The translations under genes were made by a program, and so were the position numbers. 64,000 nt of DNA. Origin: Podocnemis expansa. Lineage: Eukaryota; Chordata; Testudines; Podocnemididae. This document shows, piece by piece, positions 40,501 to 52,500 of this stretch. How positions within the stretch are numbered: position 1 is the stretch's first letter; the number at the start of each line of letters is the position of its first letter. The notes under the pieces were generated by a model. The model searched no databases and was not told the DNA's origin. It saw only the letters and a list, made by a program, of their open reading frames with translations. The stretch is from positions 47,996,451 through 48,060,450 of the forward strand of contig ML681989.1 in assembly GCA_007922195.1 (NCBI GenBank), read 5' to 3'.

Positions 40501-43500
40501 TTATGAATCTCTAAAGAGGGGACGATTCCAACCAGGATAACTATATTTTGTATGACAAAAGCTAAAGCTACCTAAAGAAAAATAATCCACTGGTATACCA
40601 TAGAGAACACTTGTAATATCTGAGAACGTGAACTCTAATGAGATAATAAAAACCTGTTCAAAACAAAGGGAAAGTGTACTGTATCAATCTTTCTGTTTAC
40701 CTGGAAGTATGCATGATTACATCCTGTGTTTTGAAGAATGGCTGTCTTGCAAGTAGTTAAACCTAGAGGCGCATGATTGAAAGGTATCCTTTGTTCCATA
40801 AACTGAATACTTGTGGGGCCAAGCTAACAATGACAAAAAGGAGGAAAGAAAAAAAAAGTGAACAAATAATTCAAGCTTAAATTTTCTTTTGATGTCACAA
40901 TAAGGCAGCCAGCCACTGAGATGCATACATTAAATAATGAACCAGAATATAAAGAGAAACCAACATGTATCTATTTCTTGCCAAAGCACCTAGCTCCAAA
41001 GTAAAACCCTAGCAAAAACAACAAGATGCGTGTTCTATTTGCCTCTGAAAATTGACTCTTGCTCCATTATTGAACTTCAGTTAAAGTTCTGCCTATCGAA
41101 TTCTGGTATAAACTTCATGCAAAAGCTAATATTTGAGAGAGATTTTTAATGCCGCACACAGAGAATTATGTGAACAAAAATAAAATCATATCCCTATTTA
41201 GCTACTAAATAGTTTTCTCTGGCTTTATCAAAACACTGCAGTTCATGCCTTACCTCTCTTCGCTTTGCTTGACAGGCAGTATGCCACTATCTGATCACAG
41301 TCCTGAATACACTCCACATTTCCCCTCTGTTTCTGCTGGTTGATTTCTAATGTAACAATAATCTGTAAATCTATGGTACCTCCTCATCTGGGAAGTCTGA
41401 AATAATGGATGTCTGCACTATACTGACAAAGCCTCTTAGAGCAAGTCTACAAAGCAAAGAAAGACCTATGGCTGGCCCATGCCAACTGATTCATGCTTGC
41501 ATGGTGCAGGACTATTTCACTGCCATGTAGACTTTTGAACTCAGGCTGGAGTATGAGTTTGGTGACCCCCACAAGATCCTAGAGCCTGAATTCCAGCCTG
41601 AGCCCAGATGTACATAGCAATGAAACAGCACTGCAGCCCTAGCTTCACAAGCCTGAGTTGTATGGCACAGGCAGCCATGGGTGTCTAGTTGACGTAGTCT
41701 TACCCTTAGAATGAATCAGCAGGTGAGTGTTATTAGACAGGGTTGCCTAGGCCTCAGTATATACCTACAACATATAGACTGTGTTGTAACTAGCTGTACC
41801 AATTCAGCCACCACTAATGTGGGGAGAATAAATCATGCCAAGGTGACTAAGGAAAAGGGAGCAGGAGGGAAATGTAATGAGAAGGATCTAGCCCACTGAC
41901 TGTCACCTTAAAAGGAGGAATTCCTCATTGAAGCATGAATATAAGAGTTCTACTAGTAAAGGCAACCTCAAACAACCTCTCAACATTCACCCAGAAGCAC
42001 AGATTTCAGCGAGGTTAGGCTTTCTCATATACCCTTCATTGACCCAGGAAGCAGAGACTGTCTTTCTGGAGTGGCTGCTAGCTCTAACTCAGCAAGGATT
42101 ATTAGCAGCTCTGGATACACAATCTGAGTTAGCCAGCCAGACCACAACCAGGGTGCTGAAACAATACTTACATTGGGGGTACTGAGGGCCATTGAACCAA
42201 ACTGTAAACCCTTTATATAATGGTAACCACTTTGAGCCAAGTATGCAGCAGCACCTATGAACCCAACTTTACTTTCTTTTTTCCTAGTTTCCAGAAAATT
42301 GTGAAGTATATTTGGATTTTAGAACCAGAGAAGAACAGGAACCATGATCTGTGCTATATAAGAATGAGTTACAGAATTTCTACTATTTTGATCAATGTAT
42401 AAAATACAGAACTTGACAGATTAAAATAAATTTAAATCAAGAAAACATTGATTAAATTATCGGAAATGTGCAGAAGCATTTGGGTTAAGTATTACCTTTG
42501 CAAGACATTTCAGCTTAAGCATGTTGCCCTTATGCACACACAGACTGAATTCGCCTGTTTCTGGAGAGCAGAAACCTGGATGCCAAACCACTTCACACTC
42601 CAGGTCTTTGTATGCTTCCACAATGCCTAGATAAACATGAATAAATATTTAGACATCTGCAGTTTTTGAGAACTATGAAGTTTACTGTATGTGACTGGTC
42701 CACATTCCTAGACACCTCTGGCCTGATAAAAAAAAAAGATGCTGAGAAACAGTTATTTAGGTTAGACTAAAACATCATATCAATATACTTCCACAAAATG
42801 CCTCCATAATTTATCACTCTTTGAACATCTGACTCACATTTGTGTGCTATTTAAAAAGCAGGGTGTTCTTTAAAAAAAAAGAATAAAGTGATGCATATCC
42901 ATTCTCAAAATGTATTTTATTTGGGAATTTTTTTTTCTAAACGAGGGTCCCACACATCTTTTGAGTTCTTACTCTGTCTTAAAAATGAGTGCAAGTGTAG
43001 GAGTACCAGGATTGATTAAAAGTAACTGAGAATTAATAATTCTCAGAACCAACTCTCACCTTAAATTAAAAAATCTCTTTGCCTTACTCTCCAGATGCTG
43101 AGGCATTTCGAATTCCCTGTTGAGCCAAACAGTATTTAAAACAAAATTATCCCACACCATTTAATTTGAATGAAGCCAAAGATGGGTTCAAACCCCAGGG
43201 GTTTGAACGAGATGATCTCCTGAGGTTCCTTCCAACCCTATGATTCTATTCTATTCTATATTCAGCACACCTAACTCCCTTTGATTTGCAATGGATTTTA
43301 ATGGGAAAAATCAATGGGAGTCAGACAGAAGGACATCAGTGAAGAGGCTCTCCTGTCCCCCTGGCTGCAGCAAGGAACCACACACATCCTGTAGTTTCTT
43401 GTGCTCCATCTGGATCCCTATGCAGTGGCTCCCTTCTGCAGCCAGGGGGATGAAAGATCAGTGCTTCCATCCTTCTGACTCCAGCAGGGATCCCAGCAGC

Positions 43501-46500
43501 TAGGGACCCAAGCAGAGTGCTTTGCTGTGCTCCCTCCTACAGCCAAGGGGAGGGGACCCCTGATTTCCCATCCGCTAAGCCACATCAAGGAGACAGGTCT
43601 TTTACCCACACAACAATGCACTCTGCCTGGGTTCTTAGGCAGCAGCTCCCTTCTGTAGCCAGTCAGAGAGAAGTGGAGGGCCACTCTGTAAGCCCCCATA
43701 GGCCACTTCTGGCCTTAAGGCCACAGGTTGGGATGTAAACACTAAAAAGTACATTTCACTGTGTCAACTGAATGTCTAAATTTGATGTTAACCATCTGTA
43801 AAATACAAGCATGCACACCACACTATTATTCACATGTTGCTTAAAATAGCTCCAACAACATACTATACCTTCGGCTGGCTGTATAGAAAATGCTACTCCT
43901 TTATCTGTGACTATCGGTTTCCAACTAAATTCAGCAAGATAGTTTCCATGATTGCATAATCTTACTGTTGTTCTAAAGCCTGTTTCCGCAAGGAAGCCAG
44001 GAGTGGGATTTAGAACCACCTCCCTTGCAGATAGCTCCAGGGCAACTGGCACTGCTTTTGCAAGTACCAGCACATGCCCAGTATGTTTGTTGTTTATTGT
44101 GTAAGTGAAAGACCTGTAATGTAGAAAACACATGATAAAATACATTTTATATATATTAAAATATCCAGTAATATGTCTGCATGAAACAGTCATTAGGAGC
44201 AAATTGCTTAGTGAAAATACCAAACACATTAGCCATACTCAGTTAAAAGGATTACATAAATTTGCTACTTCTGTTTTGCTCTTTACAGTATGTTAAGGAG
44301 CATAAAATTAGCAAAAAATGTGCTTGTAGTTCTGATTCATTAAAATTTAATAGCCAAATATATTGCCACTTCTCAATGCCTGTTGACAGATACTAGGCTC
44401 TTAGGCCAGATTTCTATTAGAAAAGAAACCAGTGACCCAGAGTAAGATTATTTTGTTAGGGTTATTAGTTTATTTACAAATAAAAAGATAAAAGTCCTGT
44501 GTCCATAAACATCAGCCAAAGTATCACTGCTTTTTCCACCATGATATGTTTATCCTGAACCTCGGCATCTCTTTGACTGTCCTGGAAATCTCACTGCTCA
44601 GCAAACACACAGAGTGAATATCTGAATCCAGTGAGATCAATGGAGCCAATATTTCACCACAGTTCCTGGTACCCACCTTCACCACAGGCTTTCTACATGG
44701 GAAATCCTTTATCCCAAAACTCCTCACCTAAAAAAACATGACCTCAAAAGATTGTCCCTGGATGTCAATCTTTCCTTCTGTGCATGCACATGCAATACAA
44801 AAGAATCTCAGGAAACATTTTATTTCCTACAAAAGGGTGCTTTATCCCATTTACTCTCCTTAGCAACTGTATGGATATGATTATAGTTTCATCCTGAGAC
44901 ATCATGCTACCCTAGAAAAAGGTTTCCAGTACAGCTGTGTTAGTGTAGACAGCTTATACTGGCAACAGAAGGCTTTCCCAAATGAAATAAGACAGAATAG
45001 CAAAAGTACTTTTTTGGCAGTACAAATGTCTACACTTTTTCCAGTACAAAATTTTATTTAAAAAAAACATATCGATAAGCAACACCACTATGGTGACCAA
45101 AGTTTAAGTATAAAACTAGGCTTTGTGTTTATACATCAACAGCTCATAATATGCAAGACATCAGTACATCCATTATAATAAGTATTTTAAAGTAGCTGTG
45201 TGGAAAAATGCCTACATTTCCTTTGCAATACAGCTTAATTTTAAAATCAAATAAACAGCCTTACTTCTGAAATTTCCCCAGGGTATTAGTCTCAAAAACT
45301 ATTGGAATAAAAGTCTTCGAAAAAGGTGGCAACACATGGGACAATGGACTGGTCTGCTGTAGTTCCTCACTTTCAATTTCCACTTGTATCCAGATGTACA
45401 CTGGCAGATTATTGACAATATGCATTTTTCTCATAGACGCAGAATGCACACAAACATCACCAAAGTCTATGGTAGAGGGACCTAGAATATATGTATATGA
45501 AGTGAAATCTGAATATTTAAAAGTTAATAAAAACAGCTAAAGAACTATAATCAAATTGGTAGTTTGGATCTATTTACCGTATATAATCGGGTATAAGCTG
45601 ATCCAGGCACAAGCCAAGCCCCCAATTATGAGTCCAGAAAAGAAGCTAAAATTGGTGACCCAGGTATAAGCCGCAGTCCCCTTTTGGGCTTGGCCCCTAA
45701 CCCCCCACCCACTGCTGCTGGCTTCCTCTAAAGTTTCTGACAGCTTCCCTACCCCAAAATCTCTGCTGCTGCTTTTCCCTTGTCCCCTCACTGTCCATTC
45801 CTCACCCCTGCTGCACCCTGCTCTGCCCTCTCCTCACTGCTCCACCCCTGCTCACTTCAGCTTCCTGCTGTTGCCCCCTGCTCTGCCCTTTCCTCACTGC
45901 TGCCCACCTGGCTCTTCACTGCTGTACCCCCTTCTCTGCCTCTTCCCCACTGCTGCCCCCCTGGCTCTTCACTGCCGCCCCCCTACTCCCTTCTCAGTTC
46001 GGTACTGTTGCTCCCCTGTTCCCCAACACCCTTTCCCCCTCACCCCCCAACCCCTGCTGCTGCTCTTCCCAGCCTGCCAGGCACCCCCTGGGCTCCCCAA
46101 AAACCCTGGGTCCTCCTGCCACTTTCCTGGACTCCCCGACCCCCTCCCAATGCCCGAGCCCTGCCACCCCTTCCCTGGCCTCCCTGAACCACCCCCCCAA
46201 ACCCTCCCGGCCATCCCATCACTTTCCCCAACTCCCCAACCCCCTCCCAACACCCGGTCCCGGCCGCCGCTTCCCTGGCCTCCCTGAATCCCCCCCTCAA
46301 TGTCCAGGCTGACCCCCCCCCCCAGCCCCCTTATGTGGCCGCTCCAGACGCCAGGGTCCCCTCCTCACTCCAGCCCCAGCCCCAGCCCCAGCCCCGGCCG
46401 ACTGCCCAAGATGGCCGCCTGGCAACACTGCAGCTCTGGCCTGTCACATGGTCTGGGAAACTCCTGGGAGGGGCTGTCTACCACATTCTCTTGAGTATAA

Positions 46501-49500
46501 GCCAAGAGCCTGTTTTGAAGCCAATTTTCAGGCACAAATTTTTCGGCTTATACGTGATGATATACGGTAACTTACACCACTATACAGTTTTTGGTCCATC
46601 CAATTACTAACTAAATGTGTAATAATTAAGTACAAAAAATAAATACAGCTACACTAGTAAAAACAGATTCAATACAGAACTTAAGACTCAAAAGACCACC
46701 CTCCCTCAATATGGGCAATCATGTGGTTCAAATTTCAGTTCTACACTTTACATCTTCCAAAGAAACAGCCGTGTTAGTCTAGCTCAGTAAAAAACAAACA
46801 AGGAATCCTGTGGCACTTAAAAGACTAACAAATTTAAATGGGATTTTCTCCCATGAAACTTCATGCAATATTTTTTGTTAATCTTTAAGTGCCACAGGAC
46901 TCCTTGTTTGCTTTACTTTACATCTTATCACCTTTCTACAGTAGTAAGATAAATACTGCATGTGTCTGATGGCATCATGAATGATAATTTATTAAAATAA
47001 TGATTAAACTAAACATGTAGCATAACAGTTAGAGAAATGTAGTATTTGTTTCTACATATCAATAATCCTTTTAAGCAAAAGATACCGGAGCACCACAGCC
47101 TGTTAGAAAAAATATCGATCCCAACTTCTTGTTAAATGGATAATGTAAACTTTTCAAATCCCATTTCAGAAGCCTTTTGTTTGTTTATGCAGCTTTATCA
47201 ATGATGACAGAACAAATGCATTAACCCAAAAGAGGTTTCTTCTCTCCATTTAAGCAATTTCTTCGTCCAAAAACTATAGAAATGGAGGATAATATTGGGC
47301 CAGGGCTTTTAGGCATATCTTTCTAATGAAATCAATGATTTGATAGAGCCTGAGGTAGTGTTGCTAAAGATTTGCCTACAGTTGCAGTAATATACATGAG
47401 TGTCATCATGTGCATGAACTGTTCTCAAAGGCAATATGTGCTTTTTACTTTCCAGTACTTAAAGGAATACAGTAGTATTTGATACTGCTGAACGGTTTCA
47501 TTGCCTTATCTATGAATACTTACATAAAAGATGTCAGTTATTTAAGTTAAAGTACTGAGCATAAAAAATGATGCAAACAAAGTTTCCAATTGTGTTTTCT
47601 CAGTTTTAATTTTACATATGTTCACTTTATACTTAACCCTCATCTGTGAGTAATTGCTTCCCTTTCAAACTCAAAAACATCTGGGCTCCTGTCATATTCT
47701 TACATACACAATCTATTAACTTAATTCCATCTCTCCACTAGACAACCAAAGGCATCATCATTTTCAGTTCCATACTCGCATACATATATGCAATATCTGC
47801 AAATTACATCCCACTTTCCAGCCTCTCTATTAAGTCTCACGGATTTTAGAAAGAGATTAATGATCACCTACTCTGACTCCTGCATCACAAAACCCTAGGA
47901 ATGTCACCCAGTAATTACTAGGTCAAACCTACTGATTTCAGTCTGAACTAGAGCACATCTTTTAAAAACATGTCAGTCTTTCTTGAAAGATTTCAAGTAA
48001 TGAGGAATCATCCCATCACTTAATAAGATTTTCCTGTGGTTAATTATCATCACTGTTAAAAATGTGCACCAAACTACAGCTACAGATCTTGTTAAGCCTT
48101 TTTTTGCTAGGTTAAAGAGCTCTCTAGAACCAAATCTCTTCTCTTCATTGAGGTATTTATATAGCGTAATCAAGGCCTGGTCTACAATACAGAGTTTCAT
48201 CAACAAACTTCAGCTTTTTGTCCCAAAACAGTGGTGGTGTAAGGCCCGGCCACTGACAAAACTCCCTATATTTCATGACAAAAATTAAACCACCTTGATG
48301 AGAGGTATGGAGTTTTTTGTGGTAAACTTTCAGTGACAAACACCAGTGTGGACACCAAACTTGGTATGTCAACTGGTAAATGCCCTCCTGGAGGTGTCCC
48401 ACAATGCCCATCCCAACCACTCTGACCATCCGTTTGAATTCTGCTGTATTGCAACCAGCCACCCCTCCTCCTTTAAAGACCAGGAACTTTTTATATTGAC
48501 TTCCTGTTTGCTCAGTGTGTAGAGGTTGCATTTCATTTTCCCAACTAACCATGATGGCTCCACACAGCAAACACTCTCCCACTTGGAGCACACCAAGGCT
48601 GTTGGATCTGCTCAGTATATGAGGACAGGAGGCCATGTTGTCCCAGTTCTGCTCTACAGTCAGATTTCTCATGGCCTGGTGGAAAAAAGCTACAAATGGA
48701 TAAAGTACAGTGCCTTTGAAAGTCACAGAGCTGCAACAGGCATTCCAGAAGCCTAGGGAGTTAAACCATTGCTATGGTGCAGAGCCAAAGACTTCCCTCT
48801 TCGATAAGGAGTTGGAAGTCAAAGTCGTCCTTGGCACTGACCCGACCTCCACTGCCAAGGGATCTCTGGATACTTCATCGGGCTAGAAACAGACTCCTGA
48901 GTCTGTGCTGAGGAAGAGGTCATGGACAAGGAGCTTGAATTGGAAGATGATTTGGAGCAAGATAAAGAGTCATGCAGTGCTATGAAGAACTAGGACCTCC
49001 TCTTGACCCTGGGGCATTTGAGACATTCCCAGCTCTCCAGCCTTGACACACACAGGATGTGGAAGCAGGAAGTTCTAGTAAGTGATGTTTTTGAGTTCAT
49101 GACGCTTGGTTACATGAGGTACAGCTATATTTTGCTTTGTTGAATTCTACACATGATTGAAGGGAGAGAAATGTACAAGAGTAGCTATGGTTGCTAGGGC
49201 TTCCCATGCCCAAGTTCAGCTAAGCAGGTTAGCCACCTCACATTACTGTTCAGGTTGAGAGTTCATGATATGCTGCAGAAGCAGCCACGACATGTTCCAA
49301 ACACAGACCACATCAGTGAAGAGCAGTGCACGATCCAACCTTTCAGACAGACAGAGATGGCAGTGCTCAGCAAACTGGGGTCATTGAAAAATGTCACAAA
49401 ACAGAATAAGGGCCTTAAAACATTGCATCATGGGATGTACAGCCAGCACACATAACACACTGTGATCCACTCCACCTCCCCACAACTCCTAACGACAGAA

Positions 49501-52500
49501 GGCATTGAGTTGCACAATGAAAGAGCTGTTCACAGCACACTGCTTTCATGATCAGTGCGAGAGCACAAACTATGGAGGCACTTTGGTGACAGAATGAGTG
49601 CTTTGTGAACAGGAAAAAGTGCTGTAATTATAGTGCTTTTTGATCATCACTGTAAATTGTGTCAACAACACCCTGCAGTGCAGACAAGTCCTGAGTTATT
49701 TCTTAATCTCTTTAATGAATGAAATAGACTGGGCTTCTTAAGTTTCTGGTTGTCAGTCAGGTTATTTTTTTTACCTCCAAAAAAATCTTCAGTTATTTTT
49801 GTGGCTCTTTTCTGAGCTTTTTTTCTGATTTTTAACCATCTTGTTAAAGGAGGAGACTCCAGAAATGGACATAGTACTCCAGTAACTGTTTCACCAGTGC
49901 TGTGTGCAGGGAATACCACCTCCCTTCCCCTACTCAATATCCCTTTTCGTATGGCCAAGAATCACATTTGCCCTAACTTTAGTCAGAGGTTTTCAGTGGC
50001 AGCTCTTGCTCAATCCGTTATTCACCATGATCCCTAAGTACTTTTCAGAGTCACTGCTTTTGAAGATACAGTCCTCCAATCCTGCAAGTATGCCCTCTGT
50101 TCTTTGTATTCAGATATATGATCTTGGATTTGGTTTCATTAAGATGCACGTATGACAACATACAGGATTCCAAATCCAGAAAAAGTAAAGGGTTGTGTCC
50201 CCACTTGCCCTGCCACCTTACAGCTGTGGCTCCCAACCTAGGACACCCTCTACCAGCCTACAAGCATTCAGGTAACATAGTGTCTATGTGCTACATAGCC
50301 CTAATTCACCAGCTCTGACTCCAGCAGCCTATTTACAGCCCACAGAACTACTCTTGTATCCACTAGTCCTTGCTACATGACCCAAAACACTCCCAGTCCT
50401 GAATTTTTACAAAACTGGATGCTCTGTAATGTTCATCCCTCTCCTAGCGGTTTCAGAGCAACAAAGTTCGCTTGTTCAACTAAAGACACAAAAGCACTTC
50501 ACAACTTCTTACCTAAACTTGTGGTAAATATACCCTTACATTTAAACACAGCATTGAGTTAGTTGGTTTATAGTACAAAATTAACAATAGAACTTCACTT
50601 ACATCTTCCATCTTATATCTTTGCCTATATCTTCCAAAGTTCAATGACTTTGTTTCAAGAAGTAAAATATACTCACACTGTTCTTTCCTGCCTGCGGGCT
50701 TCCCATATCCCTATATGTAAAATGGAGCTTCCACGGTTTTGATTCCACCCTGCTTACTTAGGAGATAAACAAGGTAGCTATTTACCTTTTGTCCAGGAGG
50801 GGACTTTTTAATACCTGTCTGACCACAGACTTTAAAGCATAGTATCATGACATATCCACATCTCCTCATATAGTGTTAATGAATGAATTTTACAGTGGTT
50901 TTAATCACCAATGTATCATCATTAGTTTTCAAAAGAGACCTCATTCTGCACATTCTTATAATACAGTAATATTATACGCTATCAGATGACTTAGTTGCTT
51001 ATCACCTGAGGTTCAGACCTTTTCTTTCTGGACCAATAAACCTTTTATATGGATTTTTCTGGTAGTTAGCCCTCATAATAAAGTATATTCAAGCTGTGAG
51101 GGAAACAGCATGCGGTGAATGAAGCTACTGTCCTGTTAGCCTAATAGATTTGATTAGGTAATATGAAAACATGGATCTTCATTGCCTTTGCCTGAATACT
51201 GGACTGGTCTGAGAATCAAATTATATTCCTTTGTGACACCTTAGAATCGAGTTTATTAAGTCTGCTTGGGTGCACCCTGAGGCCTTTTGGCTAGAGCACA
51301 TAATTGCTTGTTTGATCTCTATCAAAGAATACTTGCTGTGAATGTAGCTTGCTATTTGATGTTAGTGAAATTCATATTGAAGATTATTTCCAACTTAGTA
51401 TCCCCCCTCCTCTTAGGTTGTAATTCCCCTTTTGATGCATGTCAATTGATTAGGATGCAGTTTCAATCTGAAGTTGTAATTCTGTTTTCATTTGACTTAA
51501 AATTAGTCGTGTGATTGAGGAACGGATGAGGCATGTGTAATAACAAAACAGAGGGACAGCAACTCTAAATCTTCCTGACAATGAGACAGAGTGGAGAGGT
51601 CTCATTTTAATAACTTTCATGAGCCAGCTGTCCAAAGAACACGAACCAAGACTACCCCAATGTACAGAGGAATTTGCCCCAAGGACTGAGACTATGAAAC
51701 AGAAACAAGAAGATAATGGAAAGCCATCATTCTTGCAATCACACCAGGATACAGCACAGCAACACCCATAGACCCAAATGGGAACTGACGAGCATAAAAA
51801 TTGGGTGAAAAGATAAGGTCTTTTCTTCTGCAAAGATCCAGGAGTACTGGATTTGTGACCAGCAGAAGCCCAGTCCCATCTTTGTGTTCAATCTGTTCTG
51901 CCAGCAGATGGGTTCAAGCACCACATAGGCTGGTAGTTATATTCCATCTGCAGAACACTGGAATCAGGGAGTTTGTGCACGTGTGTGTAATTGTTTTCTG
52001 AAACTACTGCATTCACAATAAAAGTGGCACATTGCCTTGTGGATCAGAATAAAGTCCTGCTATTTATTTCAGTTATAATGATCAGAGAGTTACTACTTTT
52101 CAGTTGATACCTCACATGGCATATTTTGTAAAAAGATTAATACAATAGTGTGTAGGGTGGAAATACAGGGGTTCTTAATGTCACAGCATGTAATTTCATT
52201 GTGCCCAGTTTATCAGGTGACCTCAATCATTCTGTGTAAGTGACTTGCCCTCTTGATCATTTATCAATGCAGCAATTTTTGTGTCCTCTGCGAACTTTAT
52301 GAACCATGTAGTACAAAGTGAAAATGTCTCCTGAAAATCTACAAAGTTAGATTTATCAAACAAACTTGTAGACTCATTAAAAAAAAAAAATCAAATTAGT
52401 TTGACAAAACCTATTTTCCATATTCAAAATGTATGAAGAACCTGAATAAAACCTGAAATTCTCCCTCTACCTATCAGCCACCCAGTATGTCATGACTTCC

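Larger units (their letters stand above)
47838..52312 (-). mobile_element. CR1-type LINE split into three pieces by two insertions
   Basis: The pieces are 47838-48173, 49692-50152 and 52186-52312. Read in order they follow one CR1 3' region in reverse: 'gatcacctactctgactcct', then 'gtggctcttttctgagc', 'cagaaatggacatagtactc' and 'gatccctaagtacttttc', then 'tgcccagtttatcaggtgac' and 'tttttgtgtcctctgcgaac'. The intervening DNA belongs to other elements. Confidence 0.75.

Noticed and set aside
45780..46300. Pro/Leu-rich open frames of 86-138 codons on both strands
   Set aside because: They arise from the C-rich tandem core of a MITE. Frames are open on both strands because of composition.
48157..48726. 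Open frame of 189 codons on the minus strand
   Set aside because: It straddles the CR1 piece and the left end of the inserted inverted-repeat element, with no recognisable domain.
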